A stretch of DNA of 64,000 nt from Pseudomonas helmanticensis (GCF_900182985.1 NZ_FXUY01000001.1:1798001-1862000), one strand, 5' to 3'. Positions 47,886 to 57,360 are shown, counted from the stretch's first letter. Translations and numbers: made by a program. The notes: generated by a model from the letters alone, not told the origin.

Positions 47886-48785
47886 CTATGTTCTGCAGGA
47901 CTGCCCGCGTAATAACCCCTGCTCCGCCTCACACAACCCCACCACATAATCCCAAACCACCCGCAGCCGCACCGACTTGTGCAGCTCGCGCCGCGTGCTG
48001 ATCCAGTAACTGCGCTCGATGCTTTCATCCGGCAGCAATGGGACAAGGTCAGGGTCAGTTGACGCCATGTAGCACGGCAACACCGCAATCCCCAATCCCG
48101 ATCGCGCAGCCTCCTGCTGGGCAATAACGCTGGTGCTATGGAACACAACCCGAGGGCTGCGGCAGAAGCTGTTGAGAAACATCAGTTCCTGGCTGAACAG
48201 CAAATCATCGACATAACCGATCCACGCATGCCGCCCGAGGTCTTCGCGGCTTTGCAGTGGCGGCGCCTTATCGAGATAGCGTTGGCTGGCGTACAACGCG
48301 AGTCGATAGTCCGTGAGTTTGCGCGTGACGAGCATGTCCGCCGCCGGGCGCTCCAGATGGATGCTGATTTCCGCTTCACGGTTGAGGATGCTGACGAAGC
48401 GCGGCACGGCGACCAGTTCCACTTCCAATCCCGGATACCGTTCGAACAGTCCGATCATGCGGCTGGCGAGAAACTTGATACCCAGCCCTTCGGTGACGCC
48501 GACACGAATTTTGCCCAGTGGCGCGGTGGATTGAGTGATTTCTTCTTGCGCCAACAACGCAACGTTTTCCATCGCCTCGGCATGTTTAAGCAGCGCCTCC
48601 CCCGCCGGGGTCATTTCGTAGCCTTGGGCGTGCTGGACAAACAGCGCAGTGCCGAGGCTTTTTTCGATGGCTTCGATATGGCGGGCGACGGTGGCGTGGG
48701 TGGTGTTGAGACGGCGAGCGGCGGTGAGCAGCCGGCCGCTGCGTTGCAGTTCGAGAAAAAACCGCAGGTCGTTCCAGTCGAACAT
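47886..48785 (-). CDS. LysR-type regulator
   Basis: 299 residues from the ATG at 48785. Winged helix with MFDWNDLRFFLELQRSGRLLTAARRLNTTHATVARHIEAIEKSLGTALF and an effector domain (GKIRVGVTEGLGIKFLASRMIGL, SAISIHLERP-like segment, GLGIAVLPCYMASTDP). Divergent from the GMC oxidoreductase gene with a 133-base gap, so it probably controls that gene and the following symporter. Confidence 0.85.
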   Translation of the reverse strand: MFDWNDLRFFLELQRSGRLLTAARRLNTTHATVARHIEAIEKSLGTALFVQHAQGYEMTPAGEALLKHAEAMENVALLAQEEITQSTAPLGKIRVGVTEGLGIKFLASRMIGLFERYPGLEVELVAVPRFVSILNREAEISIHLERPAADMLVTRKLTDYRLALYASQRYLDKAPPLQSREDLGRHAWIGYVDDLLFSQELMFLNSFCRSPRVVFHSTSVIAQQEAARSGLGIAVLPCYMASTDPDLVPLLPDESIERSYWISTRRELHKSVRLRVVWDYVVGLCEAEQGLLRGQSCRT

Positions 48786-48918
48786 GGCGTGTCCTTGTCG
48801 GCTATGGTCTATGCAGGCTGTTTGAAAACGCACAGCGGCTGCGCAAAAACTAACATTCTTTTAACGAAAGCTAACAACTAGAGTGTCCGACAATAAAAAC
48901 AAAAAGCGAGGTCAGGGA

Positions 48919-50565
48919 ATGCAGACTTCCCTCGATGAATACGACTACATCGTGGTTGGCGCCGGCCCTGCCGGGTGCTTGCTGGCCAATCGGCTGTCGG
49001 CTGATCCGCAGCAGCGCGTGCTGTTGCTCGAAGCCGGCGGGCGTGACAACTATGCGTGGATTCACATCCCTGTCGGTTACCTGTTCTGCATCGGTAACCC
49101 GCGCACCGACTGGTGCTTCAAGACCGAACAACAACCGGGCCTCAACGGTCGCGCGCTGAGTTATCCGCGCGGCAAAGTGCTCGGCGGCTGTTCGTCCATC
49201 AACGGCATGATCTACATGCGCGGCCAGGCCAACGACTATGACGGCTGGGCGGCCGAGGGCAATCCGGGCTGGGCCTGGAACGATGTGCTGCCCCTGTTCA
49301 AGCAAAGCGAAAACCATTTTGCCGGGAGTGCTGAATTTCACGGTGCCAAGGGTGAATGGCGGGTCGAACAACAGCGCCTGTCGTGGCCGATTCTGGACGC
49401 GTTTCGCAGCGCTGCCGAACAAAGCGGGATTGCCAGCATCGACGATTTCAATCAGGGCGATAACGAGGGTTGCGGCTACTTTCAGGTCAATCAGAAGGCC
49501 GGCGTGCGCTGGAATGCGGCGAAGGCGTTTTTGAAACCGCTGCGCAACCGGACAAATCTGACGGTGCTGACCGGGGTTGAAGTCGATCGGGTTCTGCTGG
49601 AGAACGGTCGCGCGTCCAAAGTCAGTGCGCGGCATGAAGGTCAGAGCAAACAGTTCAAGGCACGCAAGGAAATCGTCTTGTGCGCCGGTTCGGTCGGTTC
49701 GCCGAGCATTTTGCAACGCTCCGGGATTGGCCCACGGCCACTGCTGGAGCGTCTCGGTATCGGCGTGATTCATGAGTTGCCGGGCGTCGGCGGCAATCTG
49801 CAGGATCACCTGCAACTGCGGCTGATCTACAAACTGGAAAATGCGCGAACGCTGAACCAGATCGCTGGCAGCGTGTGGGGCAAGATGGGCATGGGCCTGC
49901 GTTATCTGTATGACCGCAGCGGGCCGCTGTCGATGGCGCCGAGTCAGTTGGGCGCGTTTGCGCGTTCGGGGCCGGAACAGACCTCGGCGAATCTGGAATA
50001 TCACGTGCAGCCGCTGTCGCTGGAGCGTTTTGGCGAGCCGTTGCACAGTTTTCCCGCCTTCACTGCATCTGTCTGCGATTTGCGTCCGCAGAGTCGGGGG
50101 CGCATCGACATTCGCTCGGCGGATCCACAAGAGGCGCCGCTGATTCAGCCGAATTACCTGAGCCATCCGGAAGATTTGCGCGTGGCAGCGGACGCAATCC
50201 GCCTGACCCGGCGCATCGTCAGCGCCCCTGCTTTGCAAGCGTTCAAACCGGTCGAGTATTTGCCCGGCGCCAGCCTGCAAAGTGAAGAAGAGTTGCAGCA
50301 CGCGGCAGCGACTATCGGCACGACGATTTTCCACCCGGTCGGTACCTGTCGCATGGGCAATGACGGTGATGCAGTGGTCGACGCGCAGTTGCGCGTTCAC
50401 GGCGTGCCCGGTTTGCGCATCGCCGATGCCTCGATCATGCCGCGCATCACCTCGGGCAACACCTGTTCGCCTACGCTGATGATTGCCGAGAAAGCCGCGC
50501 AATTGATCCTAAACCCCACCACAAGGAGCAGCCCCCTGAAATTGGAGCTGGCCCAAACCCTGTAG
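48919..50565 (+). CDS. GMC-family FAD-dependent alcohol/choline dehydrogenase
   Basis: 548 residues from the ATG at 48919 (CAGGGA upstream). FAD motif DYIVVGAGPAGCLLANRLS, GMC signatures PRGKVLGGCSSINGMIYMRGQ and GSVGSPSILQRSGIG, and the C-terminal catalytic part (HPVGTCRMGNDGDAVVDAQLRVHGVPGLRIADASIMP). Oxidises an alcohol to an aldehyde or ketone at the membrane or in the cytosol. Its stop codon lies within a REP element, and the MFS gene follows 200 bases on. Confidence 0.87.
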   Translation: MQTSLDEYDYIVVGAGPAGCLLANRLSADPQQRVLLLEAGGRDNYAWIHIPVGYLFCIGNPRTDWCFKTEQQPGLNGRALSYPRGKVLGGCSSINGMIYMRGQANDYDGWAAEGNPGWAWNDVLPLFKQSENHFAGSAEFHGAKGEWRVEQQRLSWPILDAFRSAAEQSGIASIDDFNQGDNEGCGYFQVNQKAGVRWNAAKAFLKPLRNRTNLTVLTGVEVDRVLLENGRASKVSARHEGQSKQFKARKEIVLCAGSVGSPSILQRSGIGPRPLLERLGIGVIHELPGVGGNLQDHLQLRLIYKLENARTLNQIAGSVWGKMGMGLRYLYDRSGPLSMAPSQLGAFARSGPEQTSANLEYHVQPLSLERFGEPLHSFPAFTASVCDLRPQSRGRIDIRSADPQEAPLIQPNYLSHPEDLRVAADAIRLTRRIVSAPALQAFKPVEYLPGASLQSEEELQHAAATIGTTIFHPVGTCRMGNDGDAVVDAQLRVHGVPGLRIADASIMPRITSGNTCSPTLMIAEKAAQLILNPTTRSSPLKLELAQTL

Positions 50566-50695
50566 GAGCTGCCGCAGGCTGCGATTTTTTGATCTTGGTT
50601 GACTGAGCGTTCCCACACTCCGCGTGGGAACGTAGCCGGGGACGCTCCGCGTCCCGAAGTCAAAAGATCGAAGCCTGCGGCAGCTCCTACAGGGA
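50558..50695. repeat. composite repeat: REP pair enclosing a BIME-type hairpin
   Basis: Outer REP arms CCCTGTAGGAGCTGCCGCAG (50558) and its complement ending CTCCTACAGGG (50695). Between them is GAGCGTTCCCACACTCCGCG...GGACGCTCCGCGTCCC, part of the unrelated BIME family seen at 14751. One repeat family has inserted into the other. Confidence 0.8.
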
Positions 50696-50764
50696 CATGC
50701 GTTTGATTCATGGACATCGAGCACCAGTGGAACAACAAAAACAATCACTGTGAGGGATACCGCT

Positions 50765-52387
50765 ATGTCAGAACACGCTCAGCCGCTGGACGCCGCGAGC
50801 GGCGCCAGCACCAGCAATGCCACGCAGAAAGTCATCTTCGCGTCCTCACTGGGAACAGTGTTCGAGTGGTATGACTTCTTCCTCTACGGCGCCCTTGCGG
50901 CGGTGATCAGCAAGCAGTTTTTCGCCGGGGTCAACGACACCACGGCGTTCATCTTTGCGCTGATGGCCTTCGCCGCAGGCTTTATCGTGCGGCCGTTCGG
51001 CGCGCTGGTGTTCGGTCGTCTGGGAGACATGATCGGGCGCAAATACACCTTTCTCGCGACGATTATCCTGATGGGCATCGCGACCTTCTGCGTCGGTCTC
51101 TTGCCGACGTACGCCAGCATCGGCATTGCCGCGCCGATCATCCTCGTGGTGCTGCGCATGCTCCAGGGCCTGGCGCTCGGCGGTGAATATGGCGGCGCTG
51201 CCACCTACGTGGCGGAGCACGCGCCGATCGGCAAACGCGGCTTCCACACCAGCTGGATTCAATCCACGGCGACCCTCGGCCTGCTGCTGTCGCTGCTGGT
51301 GGTGCTCGGTTGCCGCTACTTCACTGGCGATCAGTTTGAAGTGTGGGGCTGGCGGATTCCGTTCCTGCTGTCGATTGTGCTGCTGGGCATTTCCACCTGG
51401 ATCCGCCTGAGCCTGCACGAGTCGCCGGCGTATCTGAAAATGAAAGAGGAAGGCAAGACCTGCAAGGCGCCGATCCGCGAATCCTTCGGCAAATGGGAAA
51501 ACCTCAAAGTCGTGCTGATCGCGCTGTTCAGCATCAACGCCGGGCAAGCGGTGACGTTCTACGCCGCGCAGTTCTACGTGCTGTTCTTCCTCACCCAGTT
51601 CCTGAAAATGGACCCGGCGGTGGCCAACACCTTGCTGATCATCAGCGTGGTGATCGGCGCGCCGTTCTTCATCATTTTCGGCTGGCTCTCGGACAAGGTC
51701 GGGCGCAAACCGGTGCTGATGCTCGGCTTGCTGTTGGCGACCGCGCTGTACTTCCCGATCTTCAAATCCCTCGCCCATTACGCCAACCCGGCGATCGATC
51801 AGGCCAGCCGTCAGGCGCCGATCACGGTGCTGGCGGATCCGGCGACCTGCACCTTCCAGTTCGATCCGGTCGGCAAGGCAAAATTCGACAGCCCGTGCGA
51901 CAAGGCCAAAACCTTTCTGGTCAAGCAAGGCCTGCCCTACTCCAGCGTCGCGGCGCCTGCTGGCAGCGCCGTGCAAATCAGCGTCGGCGACGTGAAACTC
52001 GACGGCTACGATGAGGCGGCATTACGCGGCGCGATCACCCTCGCCGGCTACCCGCAACAGGCGGATGCGCAGCAGATCAACAAGCCGATGATCGTTGCGC
52101 TGATCGTCGCACTGATCATCATCTCGGCCATGTGCTACGGCCCGCTCGCGGCGCTGATGGTGGAGCTGTTCCCGACGCGGATTCGCTACACCTCGATGTC
52201 GCTGCCGTATCACATCGGCAACGGCTGGTTTGGCGGGTTCCTGCCGACGGTGTCGTTTGCGCTGGTGGTGTACACCGGCGATATCTTCTACGGGCTGTGG
52301 TACCCGGTGCTGATTACCGGGGTGAGTCTGGTGGTGGGGATGATCTTCTTGCGTGAGACCAAGAACATCGACCTCGACAAGAACTGA
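50765..52387 (+). CDS. MFS metabolite:proton symporter
   Basis: 540 residues from the ATG at 50765 (GAGGG nine bases upstream). ProP/citrate-symporter branch: SLGTVFEWYDFFLYGALA, RPFGALVFGRLGDMIGRKYTF, LRMLQGLALGGEYGGAATYVAEHAP. About 100 extra residues (~345-445), mostly hydrophilic with two cysteines, interrupt the second half and are predicted periplasmic, as in a subset of long pseudomonad relatives. It probably imports an acid or quaternary compound handled by the GMC enzyme. Confidence 0.85.
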   Translation: MSEHAQPLDAASGASTSNATQKVIFASSLGTVFEWYDFFLYGALAAVISKQFFAGVNDTTAFIFALMAFAAGFIVRPFGALVFGRLGDMIGRKYTFLATIILMGIATFCVGLLPTYASIGIAAPIILVVLRMLQGLALGGEYGGAATYVAEHAPIGKRGFHTSWIQSTATLGLLLSLLVVLGCRYFTGDQFEVWGWRIPFLLSIVLLGISTWIRLSLHESPAYLKMKEEGKTCKAPIRESFGKWENLKVVLIALFSINAGQAVTFYAAQFYVLFFLTQFLKMDPAVANTLLIISVVIGAPFFIIFGWLSDKVGRKPVLMLGLLLATALYFPIFKSLAHYANPAIDQASRQAPITVLADPATCTFQFDPVGKAKFDSPCDKAKTFLVKQGLPYSSVAAPAGSAVQISVGDVKLDGYDEAALRGAITLAGYPQQADAQQINKPMIVALIVALIIISAMCYGPLAALMVELFPTRIRYTSMSLPYHIGNGWFGGFLPTVSFALVVYTGDIFYGLWYPVLITGVSLVVGMIFLRETKNIDLDKN

Positions 52388-52508
52388 AATCACTAAAAAA
52401 ACACCTGAAAGAAAGAGAACCTGTGGCGAGGGTGGTCCGTCTGCGCGAGACCACCACGCTGCGCTTCGGCCCTGATGCGAAGTTGCTCCAGCCGTTTGTC
52501 GATCTGAA

Positions 52509-52880
52509 TTACTGAGGTTCGGCCTTGATCACTTCGAATTTCACTTGGTCAGGATAGAACGCCACGTAATCGCGAATCGGCGCTACCGAGACTTTCGGGT
52601 TTTCGTAAGTCCACACGGCGTTGGCGCCCTCATGTCCGGGCACTTGCAGGCTGAAGTAATTGGCGTCGCCCTTGTATGGGCAATAACTGGTGTGGTCGGT
52701 GCGGGCGAAATACTTTTCGTCGATGTCTTCGCGGGGCACGTAATAGACCGGCGGGTAGTTGGCTTCGTTGAGGATGAGCACGTGGGAGGACGCGGCGACC
52801 TGGATGCCGTGGAATTTCACCAAGAGGCAGCCGGAGAGTTGTTCGAGGGCGATGACGGGGCTGGGGCCGGAGCTTTTCAT
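52509..52880 (-). CDS. DUF427 protein
   Basis: 123 residues. Single-domain DUF427 beta-sandwich (VAASSHVLILNEANYPPVYYVPREDI, HTSYCPYKGDANYFSL, AVWTYENPKVSVAPIRDYVAFYPDQV). Cytoplasmic, function unknown; it stands alone. The family's conserved T-x-CPYKG-x-A segment is intact. Confidence 0.88.
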   Translation of the reverse strand: MKSSGPSPVIALEQLSGCLLVKFHGIQVAASSHVLILNEANYPPVYYVPREDIDEKYFARTDHTSYCPYKGDANYFSLQVPGHEGANAVWTYENPKVSVAPIRDYVAFYPDQVKFEVIKAEPQ

Positions 52881-52981
52881 AAGGGTTCTCCTGAATACGG
52901 CGAAGAGACCGGTTCAGGTATAGCCCATCGGTTCGGATTGGGTTGGGTTTACAGCCGAACGGCCCATCCACTTCAAAAGCA

Positions 52982-53155
52982 CCTCACCCTAACCCTCTCC
53001 CTGAGGGAGAGGGGACTGACCGAGTTGTCTGGCGAAATCCATCGACCTGAAAAATCGAGTCGATTATGGATTCAAAGCCAATCGTTCAAGTCGGTGAATT
53101 TCGCCAATATCCCCCATTCGGTCCCCTCTCCCACTGGGAGAGGGTTAGGGTGAGG
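52982..53155. repeat. MITE-like inverted-repeat element, copy 1
   Basis: 174 bases with terminal inverted repeats CCTCACCCTAACCCTCTCCC... / ...GAGAGGGTTAGGGTGAGG. A related copy at 58296-58468 shares the ends and central words (GATTATGGATTCA, AGGTCGG-type). No coding capacity. It ends 15 bases from the aprA stop. Confidence 0.8.
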
Positions 53156-53170
53156 GCCGCTCTTCAGGCA

Positions 53171-54580
53171 TCACGCAACGATATCAGTCGCCAGCGCCTG
53201 CCCCACCACGCCCACAGCAAAATCCACCGCCCCCTGCCCCGTAAGGTCAACCATCAGGCTGGTCTGATTGGTCTGCGCAAAGTAGGTCAGGATCGCGTCG
53301 CCCGCATGCCCGGTGAAGCCGCTGACGAAGTTCAGCGACGCCGCACCCGTGGCGAAACCGGCGATGCCCGACAGGTCGATCTTGTCTAGGCCGCTGGTGA
53401 AATCCATGATCCAGTCCGGCGCAGTCATGGTCGAGTCGCTGGCTGCACCAAACACGAAAGTGTCTGCCCCTGCACCGCCCCACAATGTATCGCCACCGCC
53501 ACCACCGTAAATGATGTCATTACCGGCACCGCCGAACAGATCGTTGACAGCGGCGTTACCAATCAGCAGGTCATTGCCCGAACCGCCCAGCGCATTCTCC
53601 ACAGTCACACCGTAAGCAATGGACACATTGCCCACCAGACCGCCAACATCGGAGAACGAACCTTCATTGAGGTTGATCTTCTGATTCTGGCTGAAGCCGG
53701 AGAAGTCCAGCGTGTCATTACCACCGCCATCCCACACCGAGAACACCACTTTGGAGGACGCCGAAGAGGCGCTGTAGAAATCGCGTTCGGCGTTGGAGTT
53801 GAAACCATAGGTGGTGTCATCGGCGCGGGTCGCGTAGTTGGCACCATAGAGTTTCTGCACCGCGACGATATCGTCCAACAATGGCGCCGAAGCGTACGCA
53901 CCACTGCCGTCCTTGCTGAAATTCTGGTCGGTGTTGGCTTCGCTCCAGTAGCTCATCAGGCTGTAGCCGCGAGTGTCTTCGGCGTACTTGGCGTCGTTAT
54001 AGGTCGGGTTGCCATTACCGGCGTTGTAGGCGCCCGGGTGCGACAGGCCGAGGGTATGGCCGATCTCGTGGGTCAGGGTCTGACGCCCGTAGTTGTTGGT
54101 GTCCGGCGTCTTGTTGACCTGATATTGATCGTTGATCAGGTACCACGACTGACCGTCATAGCTGCTGCCGCTCGGCAGGTAAGCGAACGCAGCGCCACCG
54201 GTGCTGACATCGTAGTTACCGAAGGTCATGTGGCCATCGCCGCCCTTGCCTTCGCTGAACGTGACGTTGGCGACATCGGCCCAGGATTGCATCGCCAGCA
54301 CGGCTTGCGCCTTCTGCTGCGCGCTGAATTCGCTGAAGTTGCCCAGTTTCGCGTTGTAGTTCGCCGGTTTTTCAGTGAGGAAGTTGTAGCTGAGGTCGAT
54401 CTTGCCATCAGCGTTCTTGTCGCCCCACGACAGGCCCTTGCGCAGGATTTCATCGGCGGCCTGATCGGCGGTGAACGACGGTTTACCGTTGACCAGCGCG
54501 CTGCCTCCCCGGTCGTAAAGATGGCTGAACGTGTCGACTTGGCTGAAGGCAGTGCTGGTGTTGGAAGAGGCTTGAAGCAT
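53171..54580 (-). CDS. aprA: serralysin-type alkaline metalloprotease
   Basis: 469 residues, AAGGA before the ATG, no Sec signal. Zinc site [11 protein letters not shown] (171-181) and Met-turn SLMSYWS. The C-terminal half carries calcium-binding RTX repeats ([36 protein letters not shown]), and the chain ends in a hydrophobic-acid pattern (TDIVA) typical of type I secretion signals. Secreted extracellular protease. Unlike most aprA loci, no inhibitor (aprI) or secretion genes (aprDEF) adjoin it, so export must rely on a transporter elsewhere. Confidence 0.92.
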   Translation of the reverse strand: MLQASSNTSTAFSQVDTFSHLYDRGGSALVNGKPSFTADQAADEILRKGLSWGDKNADGKIDLSYNFLTEKPANYNAKLGNFSEFSAQQKAQAVLAMQSWADVANVTFSEGKGGDGHMTFGNYDVSTGGAAFAYLPSGSSYDGQSWYLINDQYQVNKTPDTNNYGRQTLTHEIGHTLGLSHPGAYNAGNGNPTYNDAKYAEDTRGYSLMSYWSEANTDQNFSKDGSGAYASAPLLDDIVAVQKLYGANYATRADDTTYGFNSNAERDFYSASSASSKVVFSVWDGGGNDTLDFSGFSQNQKINLNEGSFSDVGGLVGNVSIAYGVTVENALGGSGNDLLIGNAAVNDLFGGAGNDIIYGGGGGDTLWGGAGADTFVFGAASDSTMTAPDWIMDFTSGLDKIDLSGIAGFATGAASLNFVSGFTGHAGDAILTYFAQTNQTSLMVDLTGQGAVDFAVGVVGQALATDIVA

Positions 54581-54583
54581 GGT

Positions 54584-54751
54584 TTACGTCCTTGTTTCTG
54601 GGTAGTCAGTGTCCGACAGGCCACAGCGATCTACTGGCGAGATCGTCCTGTCACTCGCGTTTGCAAACGCGCCGACGCTGACACGGCGCAGACCCTTGGC
54701 GCTAATCAATTTCTCGATAGTGCGGCGCGGCGTCCCGGTTTTGACCGTCAC
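54584..54751 (-). CDS. possible small protein between the SOS box and aprA
   Basis: A 55-residue frame from GTG at 54751 (AAAGGA nine bases upstream) to TAA at 54584, three bases before the aprA ATG. The product is basic, beginning VTVKTGTPRRTIEKLISAKG, with no recognised family. The LexA-like palindrome at 54763-54792 lies immediately upstream, so if transcribed leftward it would be SOS-controlled together with aprA. Codon use is not decisive. Confidence 0.3.
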   Translation of the reverse strand: MTVKTGTPRRTIEKLISAKGLRRVSVGAFANASDRTISPVDRCGLSDTDYPETRT

Positions 54752-54792
54752 TTGCGGCAATCCTTTTATCTGTATATCCATACAGATAAAAG
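54741..54792 (+). promoter_or_regulatory. putative topB promoter with LexA (SOS) box
   Basis: TTGACC (54741-54746), 17 bases, then TTTTAT (54764-54769) read as a sigma-70-like promoter. Directly after it CTGTATATCCATACAG (54770-54785) matches the CTGT-N8-ACAG LexA box, set within a larger palindrome with perfect 13-bp arms (CTTTTATCTGTAT, 54763-54775 and 54780-54792). The box lies 73 bases before the topB ATG, where bound LexA would block transcription. Confidence 0.6.
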
Positions 54793-54857
54793 TTGCCCCG
54801 GGCGCCACGTCCGGCCATTCTGTGCACCTGTTCAGACCTTGATCGGCGATGGTGGAT

Positions 54858-56810
54858 ATGCGGCTGTACCTCTGTGAAAAACCTTCCCAGGCCAAAGACA
54901 TTGCGGCCGTACTCGGTGCCAAGCGCCGGGGCGACGGCTGCTGGCTGGGAACGGACGTCACAGTCACCTGGTGCATCGGCCACTTGCTCGAAACCGCCCC
55001 GCCGGATGCCTACGACGCCCGTTACAAGCGCTGGGTGCTGGCCGATCTGCCGATCATTCCGGACAAATGGAAAATGACCGTCAAGCCACGCACCGCCAGC
55101 CAGTACAAAGCGGTCAAGCGCCTGCTCGGCGAGGCCAGCGAGCTGATCATCGCCACTGACGCCGACCGTGAGGGCGAAATGATCGCCCGGGAACTGGTCG
55201 AGCACTGTCGTTATCGCGGGCCGATCCGTCGTTTGTGGCTGTCGGCGCTCGACGAAGCATCGATCCGCAAGGCGTTGGCCGCGCTGAAGCCGGGGGCCGA
55301 GACCTTCAGCCTGTACCACTCGGCGCTGGGCCGCTCGCGGGCAGACTGGCTGATCGGCATGAACATGAGTCGGCTGTTCACCTTGCTCGGTCGTCAGTCG
55401 GGCTATCAAGGCGTATTGCCGGTGGGCCGAGTGCAAACGCCAACCCTGCGCCTGGTGGTGGATCGTGATCGCAGCATCGCCGACTTCGTACCGGTCGCCT
55501 ATTGGGCGATCGATGTGCAACTGCTGCACAACGGCACACCATTCACCGCGCAATGGCGCGCGCCATCAGATGCCTGTGACGATCAGGATCGCTGCCTGAA
55601 TCAGGCACTGGCGCAGCAAGCGGCCGCTGCACTCGGTAGCAGCGAGACCGCGCGGGTGGTCAAGTTGAAAACCGAACGCATGCGTGAAGTCGCGCCCCTG
55701 CCCTTCGACCTCGGCACCTTGCAGGAAGTCTGCTCGAAAAAGCTCGGCCTCGGCGCGCAGGAAACCCTCGACATCGCACAGGCGCTCTACGAAACCTACA
55801 AAGTCATCACTTACCCGCGCAGTGATTGCGGCTTTCTGCCGGTGAGCCAGCACAGCGAAGCGCCGGCGATTCTCGCGGCGCTGCGGCAGGCAGATCCGGG
55901 CCTTGAAGCATTGCAGGGCTTTCTCGAACCTCAGCGCAAGTCGCGCGCATGGAACGACGCCAAGGTCAGCGCCCACCACGGCATCATCCCCACCGCAGCG
56001 GCGAAAAACCTTGAGCGCCTCAGCGGCAAGCACCGTGCGGTGTATACGCTGATCCGTGCGCGCTACCTGGCGCAGTTTCTGCCCAATCATGAATACGATC
56101 GCACCCAAGCGGATTTCGACAGCGCCGGTGAAGCGTTGCGCGCGGTCGGCAAGCAGATCATCGAGCCGGGCTGGAAGCGCGCCCTGCCCGAGGCACTCGC
56201 AACCGCCAAAGGTCGCGAGGCGCCCGCACCGCAGACCTTGCCGACGCTGAACCAGGGCGTCGAATGCGCGGTGGCCGAGGTGCGGCTCAAGGATCTGTGG
56301 ACACAACCACCGAAACCCTACACCGAAGGCGATCTGATCAAGGCGATGAAGAACGTGGCCAAACTGGTCGAAGATCCGTTGCTCAAACAGAAGCTCAAGG
56401 ACACTACCGGGATTGGCACCGAAGCGACTCGTGCATCGATCATTCAGGGTCTGCTGGATCGTGGTTATCTGGTGAAAAACGGCAAGGCGCTGGCCGCGAC
56501 GCCGGCGGCGTTCAGCCTGATCGACGCCGTACCCCGGGCGATTGCCGACCCCGGCACCACGGCGATCTGGGAACAGGCGCTGGACATGGTGCAGAGCGGC
56601 GAGATGAGCCTGGAAGAATTTGTCACCAAACAGGCGGCGTGGATGAGCAAGCAGGTGACACGCTGTTCCGCACTCAGCCTGACCATCAGCGGCCCGCCAC
56701 CCGCCGGCAAAGCCGCCACACCGTGGAAGAAGAAACGCAAATCGACCCGCAGCAAAACCACGAGTACGACCAAACCTGTGGCGAGGGGGCAAGCCCCCTC
56801 GCCACAATAG
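54858..56810 (+). CDS. topB: DNA topoisomerase III
   Basis: 650 residues from the ATG at 54858 (MRLYLCEKPSQAKDIAAVL, the usual family start; an ATG three codons upstream is also possible). Toprim domain with ATDADREGEMIAREL, ALGRSRADWLIGMNMSRLF, and the active-site tyrosine in ITYPRSDCGFLP. A type IA topoisomerase that decatenates replication and recombination intermediates. The last 11 codons (ending PVARGQAPSPQ) are encoded by a REP repeat that has replaced the original end. Likely under LexA control from the upstream box. Confidence 0.92.
   Translation: MRLYLCEKPSQAKDIAAVLGAKRRGDGCWLGTDVTVTWCIGHLLETAPPDAYDARYKRWVLADLPIIPDKWKMTVKPRTASQYKAVKRLLGEASELIIATDADREGEMIARELVEHCRYRGPIRRLWLSALDEASIRKALAALKPGAETFSLYHSALGRSRADWLIGMNMSRLFTLLGRQSGYQGVLPVGRVQTPTLRLVVDRDRSIADFVPVAYWAIDVQLLHNGTPFTAQWRAPSDACDDQDRCLNQALAQQAAAALGSSETARVVKLKTERMREVAPLPFDLGTLQEVCSKKLGLGAQETLDIAQALYETYKVITYPRSDCGFLPVSQHSEAPAILAALRQADPGLEALQGFLEPQRKSRAWNDAKVSAHHGIIPTAAAKNLERLSGKHRAVYTLIRARYLAQFLPNHEYDRTQADFDSAGEALRAVGKQIIEPGWKRALPEALATAKGREAPAPQTLPTLNQGVECAVAEVRLKDLWTQPPKPYTEGDLIKAMKNVAKLVEDPLLKQKLKDTTGIGTEATRASIIQGLLDRGYLVKNGKALAATPAAFSLIDAVPRAIADPGTTAIWEQALDMVQSGEMSLEEFVTKQAAWMSKQVTRCSALSLTISGPPPAGKAATPWKKKRKSTRSKTTSTTKPVARGQAPSPQ
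56777..56806. repeat. REP-type hairpin forming the 3' end of topB
   Basis: TGTGGCGAGGGGG / CCCCCTCGCCACA, 13-bp arms with a four-base loop, lying in frame within topB and ending just before its TAG stop. Confidence 0.85.
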
Positions 56811-56856
56811 GTTGAGTGCACAATAACGGCTTCGTCAGGTTAGTGAGTTAAGTCCC

Positions 56857-57360
56857 ATGCCCACCATCGAACTGCACCCCGCGCAACGCGACGACCTCGA
56901 CACCCTCGAGAACCTCATGCAGTTCTACATGCACGACTTCAGCCAATGGCTACCGCTGAAACTCGCCGAGCACGGCTTCTTTGCCATCCAGCCTAAACTC
57001 GACTACTGGCGCCACCCGAAGACCCAACCTTTTCTGATCCGCGTCGACAACGAACTTGCCGGGTTCGTGACCGTCGACAACGAGACCCACATCGACGGCG
57101 CCGACCACAACATCGGCTACTTCTTCATCGCGCGACGCTTTCGTGGCCAAGGCGTCGCGCAGTTTGTCGTCTCTGCCCTCTTGAGCCGCATCCCCGGTCA
57201 ATGGCAGATTTTCCACATCGACGCCAACCTGCCGGCACAACGCTTCTGGGCCGGGCTGATCCCGCAATTGAGCGGCGGTGAATTCACCCGGCAGCAGCGC
57301 GAGGTAGACGGTTATCCGTGCACCTTCTACACCCTGCGCGCACCCTTTTCCGTTGCCTGA
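56857..57360 (+). CDS. GNAT-family acetyltransferase
   Basis: 167 residues. GNAT fold with PFLIRVDNELAGFVTVDNET, GYFFIARRFRGQGVAQFVVSALLSRIPG (acetyl-CoA loop R-x-R-G-x-G-V-A) and a C-terminal FWAGLIPQLSGG segment. Transfers an acetyl group to an unknown amine. A separate gene 46 bases after topB. Confidence 0.85.
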   Translation: MPTIELHPAQRDDLDTLENLMQFYMHDFSQWLPLKLAEHGFFAIQPKLDYWRHPKTQPFLIRVDNELAGFVTVDNETHIDGADHNIGYFFIARRFRGQGVAQFVVSALLSRIPGQWQIFHIDANLPAQRFWAGLIPQLSGGEFTRQQREVDGYPCTFYTLRAPFSVA

